Origin: Prorocentrum cordatum
Taxonomy: Eukaryota; Sar; Dinophyceae; Prorocentrales; Prorocentraceae
Assembly: GCA_963575745.1 (NCBI GenBank)
Contig: CAUYUJ010019881.1
Coordinates: 43,501 to 107,500, forward strand
Reading direction: 5' to 3'
DNA length: 64,000 nt
Position 1 is the stretch's first letter, and the number at the start of each line of letters is the position of its first letter. The notes below the pieces were generated by a model. That model was not told the DNA's origin and did no database searches. It saw only the letters and a program-made list of their open reading frames with translations. The position numbers and the translations under genes are program-made. Positions 38,606 to 49,440 of the stretch are shown in pieces.

Positions 38606-40735
38606 AAGGCGATGTCCAGAACAACACGCGGACAAGGCCAGTCGGGACCCACGTTCCCGAAAGACGCCGAGTCCCATCAAGCCCCGAAGGTCACGAAAGC
38701 CTACTCACCACAGAGCAACGAGCATGGGCCTCACGGATGCATATCTTCCTCTCACTCACGGACTGCGCCTCGGCGCGCCAGACGGCGGCGCCAGACGGCG
38801 GCGCCTCGGCGCAGCGGCCGCAGCCGCAGAGGCCTCGCTCAGGCTGCGCGAGGCGGCCACAAGCGTTGCGGCAGCCGCTGGAGCATTGCCTGCACAGCTC
38901 GCAGCGGACGGGCCGCGCACTGCAGGCTCCGCTGCGATGTCGCGCCACTCCAGGTATCGCTCCTGGGTATGACCTGGCACTGGCCCTTGCGAACGCGGCT
39001 CAGGGATGCCACCTCCCTTCACTCTCTGCCTGGCAGCTCGAGACCTGCCACCAGGATGGGGCCCCCGCCGCTGCAGGCTGCGCTGGTCCCCGCTTGACTT
39101 GTCCGTCTTGTCGCCTGGGCGCCGCTCTTTGAGGCGGGGCCTCACCCCCGAGCGGCCGCCTGACACTTCGTGGGCGTCGCACTTGGAGCAAGCGACGACC
39201 CCCTGGGTGTCCTCGCATTCCCAAGCACTGGCATAGGACAGGGCGTGCTCCAGGACGCTGAAGGCGACGGCGCTGGCCGAGGGGGCGGGCGAACTGCAGC
39301 TCCCCGGGCGGGCGCTCTCCAGGCGTGGCCGCTTGGCCAGAGCCCCCGCGCCAACGGGCTCCACTGCGGCCAGGGGCGCCTCGACGGCCACGGAACGCAT
39401 CTGGCGCCGCTCAGCAGCAGGAGGGAGCCCTTCGCCCTCCTTGGCCTCGATGCCTCGCTCGACGAAGGCGGCCTGACTGACCCGGCGTCCTAGTTCACAC
39501 ACCAACGCTGCCAGTGCGTGGTGCTCGCCTACTTTCTGCCTGTCCACTGCGTGCAGCTGGCGCCCCGACTTGGCTAGGCGGTCTGCGCGCTCGCTGCCGC
39601 GCTTCTCAGTCTCCGTCAGGAGCTCGTAAGGGAATACCTGCCTCAAGCAGCATGTTGGCCCCTTCTTCGTCACGAACACACCTGGCTCGAAGGCCGCCGC
39701 GATCCTGCTCCACAGGTGGGCGTTGGTCCTGCTGGGCGCAGGGGCGCCCGCTCGCCCTCCACAGGCAGGCCGTGGCGGTGCCGCAGTCGGTGTTGACCTT
39801 CTCCCCCGTAGGCCCCGCATAGTTGACGGGGGTCCCGCCAGTGGAGTCCTCGCAGTTCTTGGCCGTCTGCTGCGGGCGGAGGTCCCGCCTGTCGGCGCCG
39901 TCCACGAGGTCCAGCTTGCCGTAGAGCCCGCCGACAGCTGGCCTGCAAACGCTCCACCTACTCCCATTAGGGTGCGCGTTGGAGAAGTAGGCGCCTCCCG
40001 CGAGCCGCCCCCTCACACTCAGCTCGTTTCCTGGCCCGAGCAGCTGTCCGATGGCGCCCGCGAGCAGCGGTCGATGCAAGGGGGGGTCGCGGCTGAGCTT
40101 CGGCATCACATTGCGATCGAAAGCCTGCCGAGCTCCCAGGCCAACCTCAATGCCTAGCGCCCTGGGCCCGAGGAACATGGGATCGAACTCGCCGCCGAGG
40201 TCCGCGGCCAGGTACTGCTTCGACTTGAAGTGCCAGCCGAACCGTGCCAGGGTCTGCCGCTCCGCGTCGACGGCCGAAGCACAGCGCTTCCGCCTGGCGG
40301 CAATGGCGTGCCTGTCCTCTGCCTTCTCCAGCTCATGAGCCTCCATCCTGAGCGGCCGCTCGCCCGACTGCAGCAGGCCCGCCATCCACCGCCGCTCATG
40401 CAGCGTGCCTGGCTCCGTGCCGGGGTCGCCCTGCAGGTACAGCGCTCCCCTGGCTCCCTTGCGCCCATGCGGGGCAAGGCGGACCTCCTGGAGCAACGCC
40501 GCCAGGGCTGCCCCTGCGGCCTGGCCTGGCGCCGGTGGGGCCAGCGCTCTCCCGAGGTTGCGGGGCCGCTGGCTTCCGAGGCGGGCCGCCTCGGCGCGGC
40601 TGCACTCCTGCTGGCGCGGGTCCGCCGCACTGGCCTCGCTAGGCGCTCGTAGGCCCTGGCTGCGCGCCCCCGATGCGGCCCCCAATTGCGCGGCCAGCCG
40701 TGCGAGCCTTGCAAGGCAGCTACTAATGGACAGCC
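38606..40735 (-). pseudogene. Unit E: 5'-truncated LINE-like element, RNase H and C-terminal zinc ribbon
   Basis: Starts abruptly near 40735 inside coding sequence (5' truncation typical of LINEs). The first long frame (40685-39606) has LARFGWHFKSKQYLAADLGG and DPMFLGPRALGIEVGLGARQ. RNase H features follow across a shift: VNTDCGTATACL, NAHLWSRIAAAFEPGVFVTK and GSERADRLAKSGRQLHAVD, the last matching the 'GNxxADxLAKxG' end of dinoflagellate LINE RNase H domains. The C-terminal part has FSVLEHALSYASAWECEDTQ then VVACSKCDAHEVSGGR (CxxC) and GIPEPRSQGPVPGHTQERYL, ending before a GTGAGTGAG run. Paralogous to units A and D2. Confidence 0.7.
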
Positions 40736-40984
40736 CCTGAATCCAGGAAACAATTTAATTACATGAAAAATGTAATAAATAAGCGATGTGAAATAAGTCA
40801 AAATTAAGCCGCTGCCGTATGTTCTTACAGAAATAACAAAAATATACAAGGCCCCGAATGCAACGGCAGCGGCGGCGGCGACGCGACGGCAAAGCAGAGA
40901 GAAGGGAAATAAACTGCAACAGCGCAACTGTCAGGAGAAAGTGAGTTCCAGCCGGAGAGGTTGCGTGACATCGCATGGCGAATC
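40736..40984. other. AT-rich flank of unit E, no gene seen
   Basis: 40745-40860 is the most AT-rich stretch nearby (AATTTAATTACATG, TGTAATAAATAAGC, containing an ATTACATGAAAAATGTAAT inverted repeat). It may be the old target site for unit E. Confidence 0.5.
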
Positions 40985-41260
40985 ACATTGAAACAAAGGA
41001 AGCAGAAGGAGGAGGAGGAGGAGAAGGAGGGGAAGGATATGGACGAGGAGGAGGAGAAGGAGGAAGAAGTTGATAGAGGAGGGCGAGGAGGAACACGAGG
41101 AGTTGGACGAGGATGACCACGGCGACGAACACGAGAAGGGGTAAAGGGAGGAGGAGAAGGAGGAAGAGGAGGAGGAGAAGGAGGAGGGGGAAGAAAAGAG
41201 GAGGGGGATGAGGAGGAGGAGGAGCAGGACGAGGACGAGGAGGAGGAGGAGGAGGGGGGT
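40985..41260. repeat. GGA/GAGGAGGAG purine tract
   Basis: About 270 bp of G/A-rich triplets. Confidence 0.92.
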
Positions 41261-41402
41261 GGACATTTTTCGAGCATCCCCCACGAGTGGAAACCCTGCC
41301 GCAGCAGGCTTGCTGCATCCACGAGCACCAGCCCCCACCCCCGCTGATGCGGAAAGGAGTGAAGGCGCTGAGTTGGGCTTGGCGGGGATCGCTGTGGTCT
41401 TA

Positions 41403-41697
41403 TCGCAGGCCCGCCGCAGGCGCCGATTTTGAATCGCAGCAAAAATCTGCATTGATATCGCAAGCCCGCAAACGACGCTATTTCTTTAGAAGAAGAAAAC
41501 GGATACTGTTTGCAAGCCTGCCGCAAGCACCGATTCTGCATTGAAGCCAAAACCGGCGTGATGATGGCAAGCTTGCCGCAGGCGCCGATCTTATGATCAG
41601 GAAACGAATTATGATTGCAAGCCCGCCGCAGGCACCGATTAAAAACTGAAGCTGCAACAAGCGTGAAGATGGCAAGCCCGCCGCGGGCGCCGATTTT
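41403..41697 (-). repeat. GGCGCCTGCGGCGGGCTTGC interspersed array, locus 1
   Basis: Six copies of the GC-rich core (plus strand GCAAGCCCGCCGCAGGCGCC) at 48-56-bp spacing with AT-richer spacers. Same family as 49080-49200 and 50746-51085; the orientation here is opposite to 50746-51085. Confidence 0.85.
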
Positions 41698-42109
41698 TTT
41701 CACCGGAAAGTAAATTATAGGAAATCAGTGGCGACATTCTACTGGCGAAGCGTTCGGCGACAAAACGCCAATCCAATAATAAACGATTTCAACTAGAAAT
41801 GAATGGCGTAGCGTTGGTAGAGGCGCAACTATCTAATTGCGAAAGCATGCGAGCCCGCGCGATGCTTCATGCCCAAGTAGGCCACTCCGAGAAATGTGCG
41901 AGCAGCACGGTTGGCACGAACGAAATCGAAAACAAGTCGACCGCGAAGAACGACGACGCGAACACGACCAGGAAAAGCAATGCAATTCGCAAGGGCGAAA
42001 CATTAAAACAAAAGTCCGGGCAAATAGCAATGCGACGGCGGCAATCAAGGCAAGCGTACCTTCGCAGACCGCTGAAGATCGCGCAAACAAGCGCTAGGCC
42101 GAAACAAAC
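41698..42109. other. Intergenic, no gene seen
   Basis: AT-moderate unique sequence, several open frames without motifs. Confidence 0.45.
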
Positions 42110-42992
42110 ACCTGATATTACCACGAAGCCCGACCTTGGAGGACAAATGGGGGCTCCTGCGATGCGGGCTCAGCACGCGACCATGCGAGCCACTGTGGGG
42201 GGGCGCGTGGCTTGCGAGCAAGTGAACTGCAAAGAAAAGCGTGCATGCGGACCACTAGTTTTGAAAGGTCCGTGCGTTGCAGGTGAGATGCCAAGATGGC
42301 ACCTGACGTTGGCTCCCGCGTTGTCCGTTTGAGGTGGTGACGCTTTGTCGGGATGTCTCCAAACATCCTGGGGTCCTCTGGCGCAGTGTTGGGGCCCTCT
42401 TGAGGGAATCTGGGGGCCTCCTGGTCGTGGGCTGAACGCTGGTTCCCGTGTTGTCCGTTTGGCGGCGTCTCCAACCATCGGGGCCCTCTTGGGCAATCTT
42501 GGGGCCCTGTTGGGGACGGCTGGGGGCTTCCCGGAGGCCTGTTCCAGGCCGGCTCGCTGGGGTCTTTTGAAGGCCTCTCGGGGTTCTCATGGGGGCCGGT
42601 TGGGGCCTGAGGCCGTCTCGAGAGCGTGTTGGACTGGTCTGGGCGCTCTCTTGGGGGCCTCTCGGGACGTCTTGGGGCGGTCTTCGGGACCTCTTGCGCC
42701 GCCCCGGAACGTCGGGGGGCCGAGGGCGCCGAAACTCGAAAGACATTTAGAAAACCAGCGAAAATCAATACATTTTGACACGTGGGGCTCTCTGGGAGGG
42801 CCTCTCGGAGGCCTCCCGAGGCGTCCTGGGAGCGCCGAGGGCCGTCTGCGCGCGATGTTTGGGGCCTCCAGGGGGCCTGGCGGGGCCTCGGGGGGGGCCC
42901 TTGTGCGCGGTGAGCTTGAGATGTAGGTTCCTGCCCTTCTTCTAGAAGCTTTCTGGGGGACTTCCTGGAGCCCTCGAAGGCCGTCTCGGGGG
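42110..42992 (+). repeat. Left arm of a large inverted repeat
   Basis: From ACCTGATATTACCACGAAGC to the GGCCGTCTC near 42992 this is the reverse complement of 44734-43757, with high similarity at the outer end (the first 230 bp differ at only a few positions) and lower similarity inward. It contains TTGGGGCCCTCTTGGG-type periodic words. Confidence 0.9.
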
Positions 42993-43740
42993 GGGGGCCT
43001 GGTGCCCCCTCCCGGCCACAAGAGGGGCGCCGGCGGAAGCAGGCGGAAGACGGCCCCATTTCGGCAGACACGCTTCCGCGCGGCACGGGCGGCCCCAAGA
43101 TGGTCGGCAAAATGTTCCGAGAGGGCCGCGAGTCGCCATCAGGTCGATCCAGGCCGTCCAAGATCGCACCCGGGTGGCCCAGCGAGCTAACAGGACGCTT
43201 CGGGCTTCCTTTTGTTTTTTTTGAAGTTTTTCTGGTTTCCGCGTCTTCGGCTTGCCGACGCACCAAGACAGCCCAAGAGGGCACCAAAACCTCCCAAAGA
43301 CGGCCTCAGAGGCCCCCGAGAAGGCGGCCAGGCAGTCCAAGACGCCTTCATGACGGCCCAAGAGGCCCCCACGACGGCCTCCGAAGGCTCCAGGAATGGC
43401 CAAAAAAGACCTCCAGAGTAGATGCAGCAAACGGCATTTCAAGCTCACCGCCCAAAAAGCCCCCCGGAGGCCCCACGCGGCCTCCAGCAGGCACCGAACA
43501 TCGCGTCCAGACGGCCCAGGGAGCTCCCAGGACGCCTCGGGAGGCCTCCGAGAGGGCCTCCCGGAGAGCCCCAGTGTCAACGTGCATTGGTTGTCGCTGG
43601 GTTTTTGAGAGTTTCTCGGATTCCCGCGTCTTCGGCTTGCCGACGCTCCAAAAAAACCCAAAAAGACCCAAAGACCGCCCCAAGACGGCCTAAGAGGCCT
43701 CCAACAAAGCGCTCAGACAGTCCAACACTCAAAACGACCC
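42985..43740 (+). repeat. Segmental duplication S1, copy 1
   Basis: Aligns with 46868-47690: CGCGCGGCACGGGCGGCCCC, GTCGCCATCAGGTCGATCC, GCGTCTTCGGCTTGCCGACG, GCCTCCAGCAGGCACC and others, in the same order and orientation. Confidence 0.88.
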
Positions 43741-43756
43741 AAAACGCTTCCAAAAC

Positions 43757-44734
43757 GGCCTCCGAAGGCTCCAGGAACGCCCCCAGAAAACTTCCAGAAG
43801 AAGGGCAGGAACCTACATCTCAAGCTCACCGCGCAAAAAAAAAAAACATGGAGGCCCCGCAAGGCCCCCTGGAGGCCCTCAACATCGCGTCCAGACGGCC
43901 CTCGGCGCTCCCCGGGCGCCTCGGGGGGCCTCCGAGAAGCCCTCCCGGAAAGCCCCGCGTGTCAAAATGTATTGGCTTTCGCTGGTTTTACAAATGTGTT
44001 TCAGGTTTCGGCGCCCTCGGCTCCCCGACGCTCCGGGGCGGCGCAAGAAGCTCCGAAGACCGCCCCAAGACGGCCTGAGAGGGCCCCAAGAGAGCGCCCA
44101 GACCAATCCGACGCGCTCTCGAGACGGCCCCAGAGGCCTCCAAGACGGCCTCCGAAAGCTTCTGGAATGCTTAGGAACATTTCAGAGAGGCGGCAGGGAC
44201 CTAGATTTTGGGTTCTCCAGCCCAAAAAAGACGCAGGAGGCCCCAACCGGCCACCAGGAGACCCCCGATGGGCTTTCAAGAGACCCCAACGAGCCTGGAA
44301 CAAGCCTCCGGGGAACCCCCAGCCGTCTCCAACAGGGCCCCAAGACTGCCCAAGAGGGCCCCAAGATGGTTGGAGACGCCGCCAAACGGACAACACGGGC
44401 ACCAGCGTTCATCCCACGACCAGGAGGCCCCCAGATACTCTCAAGAGGGCCCCAACACTGCGCCAGAGGACCCCAGGATGTCTGGAGACATCCCGACAAA
44501 GCGTCACCACCTCAAACGGACAACGCGGGAACCAACGTCGGGTGCCGTCTTGGCATCTCACCTGCAACGCACGGACCTTTCAAAACTAGTGGTCCGCATG
44601 CACGCTTTTCTTTGCAATTCACTTGCTCGCAAGCCACGCGTCCCCCCACAGTGGCTCGCACGGTCGCGCGCTGAGCCCGCATCGCAGGAGCCCCCATTTG
44701 TCCCCCAAGGTCGGACTTCGTGGTAATATCAGGT
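43757..44734 (-). repeat. Right arm of the large inverted repeat
   Basis: Mirror of 42110-42992 with an extra segment of about 110 bp (about 44140-44250, including GGCAGGGACCTAGATTTTGG) absent from the left arm. The spacer of about 760 bp (42993-43756) carries another copy of the same repeat family in right-arm orientation. Confidence 0.9.
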
Positions 44735-44755
44735 TCGCGTGATGAATATGGTTGT

Positions 44756-45104
44756 TTTCCGCGTTTCCGTCGACCAACAACCCTGACCGCCACCCTCGTT
44801 GGCATCGAGATGCCTGGCCACATCGGCCTTTTGGGTTCTCTTTGGCCCCTGGGGCCCTCTGGGGCGCTCTTAGGCGCCTTTTTGGGCGGTGTTGGGGCCT
44901 TTTTCGGGCCTGCGAGATTTTGTCGGGTTCTCTTGGAATCTGTTTGCTCCTCCCGTTCCTCCGTTCCTCCTCCTGCTCCTCCTGCGCCGTGCGCATGCGC
45001 CCCCCCTGCCCCTCCTCGCCGTCCGCATTATTCCCCCCGCCTTGCGCCGGGGGCGTCGCCCGCAAGGAGCCGACGACAAAAAGAAAGCAGGCGGGCTGAC
45101 AAAA
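44756..45104. other. Intergenic with an inverted copy of 45893-45962
   Basis: 44756-44826 (CGACCAACAACCCTGACCGCC, trimmed) is the reverse complement of 45893-45962 (GGCGGTCAGGGTTGTTGG). The rest is unique; no gene seen. Confidence 0.6.
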
Positions 45105-45395
45105 AACAACGTGGACCGACAAAAAACTTGCCCGACCAAAAAAATTGGCCCCGACAAAATGGGCCGACCAAAAAAACAGAAGCCCCGACAAAATGGTCCG
45201 ACAAAAAAAAAAAAGCACTGGCCCGACAAAAAAACCGGTCGTCGTGACAAAATGTCCAAAAAAGTGCAGCGACGAAATTATGTTTGGCATCGGCGGCTGG
45301 GCGGATGTACGGTAAATTCACAGCTACGGCGCTTGCCCCTGTTTGTCGGGCATTTTGTCGGGCACTTTGTCGGGCAGTCTGGCCAGGCATTTTGT
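45105..45395. repeat. CCGACAAAA words with an inverted ATTTTGTCGGG block
   Basis: 45105-45255: about nine CCGACAAAA(A) words. 45336-45395: four TTTGTCGGGC words. The two sets are complementary around about 45295 and could pair as a large imperfect hairpin. Confidence 0.8.
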
Positions 45396-46014
45396 CGAGG
45401 CGGTCCAGTTCCGACCCGCGCTTGCGCCGCTTTCGCTTCGCGGTGAGCACCCCCGAGGGCCGCCCAGTTGCAGGGGGCAGGAAAGGGGGATGGGCGGGGA
45501 GGAGGACGAGGAGCAGCGGGGGCAGGATTTGATCATTCCCGCGGCATCTCCAAAGGGGAAGACGGCGCGACGATGCCGATGCCGATGCCCCTCCGTTGTC
45601 GTTATTCTGTCTGGCTCCATAGGGCGGTGCTCTTTGGCGCGGCTGAGCGCGGCTTGAAATTCGCCCCATAACCCGAGAGGGCCCAATGTGATCCCAGAGG
45701 CCTTTCATATCGTCGACAAACAACCCAACAGGCCCCCATGAGGTCCCTCGACACGACGCCCCAAACGGACCTCAAGACTGTCCAAGAGAGCCCCAGAGGC
45801 CCAACAGGACCCCATCACCGCCCGAGGAGGCGCTTAAGAGAGCCCCAGGAGGGCCACAGGGGCCCAGGTGAGTTCCAGATGCATGCCGATGTGAACAGGA
45901 CATCTCGAGGCCAACGAGGGCGGCGGTCAGGGTTGTTGGCCGACGGAAACATGGAAAGAAACCGCACTCGCGACGGTAAGAAGGGCCAAACTCACGACGA
46001 TTTCACGATGCGAA
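45396..46014. other. Intergenic, no gene seen
   Basis: 45670-45870 has GGCCCCAAGAG-family words; 45893-45962 is the inverted partner noted at 44756. No coding motif. Confidence 0.45.
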
Positions 46015-46400
46015 AGGTTCAACATTTGACCCTTCCAACGCTCATCGCCGGCTATATTCAAGGCTCCCAGAGACGGCCGACGTTGCTCAGCGCGATCATC
46101 TGCGAGGGTCGGAAGCTCGACGCGGTCGCCCAGTGGCTCCGACAGTGCCCCAAACTGCTTGAAAACAATACGAGCGCCCGCAAAGATGCTGCAATTGGTC
46201 AATGACGGCGCCCCCGGGGCGCCACCAGACTGCTAAGACTAAAGAGAAGATGGAATTGGCGTTCGCGCCCTCGCCTCAACAGGTTGCAGAACGCCCAGCA
46301 CGCCCCGAGGGGTAGCACAAATCGCCGCAGGATGGCCCGGAAGAGTCCGGAGGAGGTGGGCGCGGCCTACAACCTCCCCCTCGCGACCCCCCACCCCCCC
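46015..46400 (+). repeat. Segmental duplication S2, copy 1
   Basis: Aligns with 47787-48180 (ACATTTGACCCTT, AGACGGCCGAC, CACGCCCCGAGGGG, CAGGATGGCCCGG, GGCCTACAACCTCC). Confidence 0.8.
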
Positions 46401-46867
46401 CTCGTTCCCCCCCCCTTCCTGCCCCTCCTCCGTCTTCTCCTCTCACCCCCCACTTCCCCAGTAATCCCCCCTCTCTTCCCTTTCATCCCCCCGCCCCCCT
46501 CGTCGTCCTCGCTCTCTCCCACATCCCCCTGCCCCCCCTCGATGCCCCCCCCGTGCTCGGGCGGCTTATGTTCCCTGATCGCGTCGCGCTGCGGCGCCGA
46601 GCGCCCCGTGCCACGACGGCTGCGCGCCGCTTTTCCGATTGCTCCACGGAGCGCGTCTGGCGAGATTCGAATTCGCAGTGCAAACTTGCGCCCCGCTGCG
46701 ACTTCAGGATCTACCATCGCCCTCGCGCGCGCGCGTTCACCGCGATTCGCGCGCGTCTTGTTCGAGCGCGCACTTTGCGCTCGTGGTCGTGCTCTCACGC
46801 GGCTCTTTTGTGCGTCGTCTTTTTCCCCGACCTTGAGGGCGGGTCCCCGTTTAGTGCCCCCCTGGGG
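46401..46867. other. C-rich tract and unique DNA, no gene seen
   Basis: 46370-46560 is CCCCCCT-rich; 46600-46830 is unique GC-rich sequence without motifs. Confidence 0.5.
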
Positions 46868-47690
46868 GGTCTGGGGGGGGGGGGCCCGGGGCCCCCTCCC
46901 GCCCGCGGGGGGAACGCCGGCGGAAGCTGGCGGAAGATGGCAGAAGACGGCCTCATTTCGGCAGACACGATTCCGCGCGGCACGGGCGGCCCCAAGATGG
47001 TCGGCAAGATGTTCCGATAGGGGGCGAGTCGCCATCAGGTCGATCCAGGCCGTCCAAGATCGCGCCCGGGTGGCCCAGGGAGCTAACGGGGCGCTTCGGG
47101 AGGCTTCCGAGTGGCCCTCCCAGAGAGCCCCCAGTGTCAAAATGCATGGTTTCCCTTGGGTTGTTGCATGTTTATTGGCTTTCGCGCCTTCGGCTTGCCG
47201 ACGCGCCAAGACATCCCAAGGGGGCCCAAAAACCCCCCAAAGACAGCCTCAGAGGCCCCCAAGAGCGCGCCCAGACACTCCAAGACGCCCTCATGACGGC
47301 CCAAGAGGCCCCCGCGACAGCCTCCGAAGGCTCCAGGAACGGCCCAGAAATACCTCCAGAGCAAAAGCAGCAACCAGCATTTCAATGTCGCCGCCCAAAA
47401 AGACCCTCTGGAGGCCCCACGCGGCCTCCAGCAGGCACCAAACATCGCGCCCAGACGGCCCAGGGAGCTCCCAGGGCGTCTCGGGAGGCCTCCGAGAGGC
47501 CCCCCCAGAGAGCCCCAAGCGTCAACGTGCATGGGTTTTCGCTGAGTTTTTGAAAGTTTCTCGGATTCCCACGCATTCGGTTCGCCGGCTGTCCAAAACA
47601 GCACGCGAGGGCTCAAAGACCGCCCCAAGACGGCCTAAGAGGCCTCCAACAGAGCGCTCAGACAGTCCAACGTGCTCTCAAGACGGCCCA
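46868..47690 (+). repeat. Segmental duplication S1, copy 2
   Basis: Partner of 42985-43740 with small indels, for example an extra TGGCCCTCCCAGAGAGCC stretch near 47112. Includes CCAAGACGGCC-periodic words and the TGTCAACGTGCATGGGTTTT box that also occurs near 43574 and in the right arm near 43960. Confidence 0.88.
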
Positions 47691-47786
47691 AGACGCCCCC
47701 GGATCCCCCAGAGGGGCGCTAAACGGGAACCCCTCCTCAAGGTCGGGGAAAAAGGGTCAGAATTACAAAGGTTCCACGCTCGGAAA

Positions 47787-48180
47787 AAGTCAAACATTTG
47801 ACCCTTTTCCAATGTTATTCGCCTTGTTTTGCCTCGCAGCCCCCGCAGACGGCCGACGCGGTTAAAAATGACCACCTGAGAAAGTCGACGGCGCGATGCG
47901 ATCGCCCAAGGGCCCCAATAGCACCCCGAACTGTTTGAAACAGCACGGGCGCCCACAAACATTATAAACATGGTCGACGGAGGCGCCCCCAAGACCACGT
48001 CACTCTGCCAATACAAAAGACATGGAAATAGGTTCGCGCCCACGCTTTTGCAGGGCGCAGGGCGCCCGACACGCCCCGAGGGGCAGCAAGGGTCGCCACA
48101 GGATGGCCCGGATGAATCCAGAGGAGGTAGACGCGGCCTACAACCTCCACCTCCCCCTCGCGGCCCCCCGCCCCCCCTTC
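47787..48180 (+). repeat. Segmental duplication S2, copy 2
   Basis: Partner of 46015-46400. Followed, like copy 1, by a C-rich tract (48150-48300). Confidence 0.8.
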
Positions 48181-48435
48181 GCCCCCCCCCCCGTCCTGCT
48201 CCTCCCCCACCTCCTCCTCCTCTTACTCGCAACTCCCCCCCCATCCCCCCTCCCCCCTCTCATCCTTCCCCCCCCCCCGTCATCCTTGCGTTCCCCCACG
48301 CCCTCCTGCTCAATCCCCGCCGTTATCACCCACTCCTTTTTCCCCCATTCCCCCGGCTTGCCCCCCTGCGCCTCCTCCCCGCCCTGCCCCCGTCCCGATC
48401 CGCGCGCGGGCGCAGGGGCGTGAGGGTTGGGAGCA
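48181..48435. repeat. C-rich CCCCCCTCC tract
   Basis: Runs of C with T interruptions, parallel to 46370-46560. Confidence 0.85.
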
Positions 48436-48660
48436 AGTACAATGTTCAGATACGACGCGGGGCACGACCTGCGCGCGGGCACAGATATCGCGACGGCTAG
48501 GGGAAATATATAACGATGCTAACATGTTAAAATTCGCCGCATGGCACGATCCGCGGCCGGGCACAAGGATCGCAAAGGCCAGGGGTAAGATCGGGCGATG
48601 TTCCAATCCGTCGACGGCACGATTTGCGAGCATGCACAAATATCGCGAGGGTTGGGCATC
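48436..48660 (+). repeat. Three-copy 70-80-bp repeat
   Basis: GGCACGA(C/T)(C/T)(T/C)GCG...GGGCACA..ATCGCGA words at about 48462, 48543 and 48614. Confidence 0.7.
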
Positions 48661-49079
48661 CTCTAGGCGCCTGCGACACGGCCGCGGGGCCCACGCCGTC
48701 GGCGCCCACGCATCATAGCGGAAACGCGCCATGCAACGTTGCGCAATGCAGCGACTCACGTCACGGCGCACTGCGGAGCGCCGCTTCTTGCGCGCATGAT
48801 GTGTGGAATTTTGCGACACGCGCATTGAATCTGTGTGGTTGGGCCTTAGGGACGGTATCTGATGCATGCGTTATGACAACGTTGGAACAGCTTAAGTGAT
48901 GGCAATAAGGACACGCGCGCGATGCGTGGGTGGCGGTTGGCCCCGTAGTCCAAGTTGGGACGTGCGCACGATAGCGCCATCCTTCGGCGCCACCAAAACA
49001 AATTTCAAAAAATGCAAGAATATGTTGTCGGAGCTTCGGGTTTGTTTCCCGGTGGGCGCAAGACCTGAAGAACACGAAT
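48661..49079. other. Intergenic, no gene seen
   Basis: Unique sequence; no motif in either strand. Confidence 0.5.
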
Positions 49080-49265
49080 TCATTGCGCAAGCCCACCGCA
49101 AGCGCCGATTTGCCATTAAAAACGCGAATGACATGACGATCGACGCCGATTATTTCAAGAGCCATGAGGAAATCACACGCGCCGCAGGCGCCGGTTTTTG
49201 TCTTGCACAGAACAAGCCTTCCCCCCTCCCACGAGGCCGCGGAGGCCCCCCTATTGGGCGGCATG
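49080..49265 (-). repeat. GGCGCCTGCGGCGGGC family, locus 2 plus conserved flank
   Basis: Two to three diverged cores, then GCAGGCGCCGGTTTTTGTC and a 75-bp flank (CCACGAGGCCGCGGAGGCCC) that is the reverse complement of 50670-50750. Inverted relative to locus 3. Confidence 0.75.
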
Positions 49266-49440
49266 GCCGGGGGGGGGGGGGGAAGAGGTGGCGGCGGCGG
49301 AGGGTGGGGGGGGGGGGGGGGGGGGGGGGGGAGGGGGGAGGGGGAGAGGAGGGGGAGGAGGAGGAGGGGGGGGAGGGAGGATGGAGGCGGAGGGGGAGGG
49401 GGCGGAGGGAGAGGAGGAGGGGCGGGCAGAGAAACAGTGA
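49266..49440. repeat. Poly-G/GGGGA tract
   Basis: Long G runs (up to about 25 G) with GGA interruptions; strong G-quadruplex potential. Confidence 0.92.

Noticed and set aside
41403-41697. Second CRISPR-like array
   Set aside because: Same repeat family as 50746-51085 with diverged cores and no unique spacers of viral type.
46284-47801. 505-residue plus-strand ORF
   Set aside because: It spans a C-rich tract and duplicated CCAAGACGG repeats; no motif, and the frame is not preserved in the duplicate.
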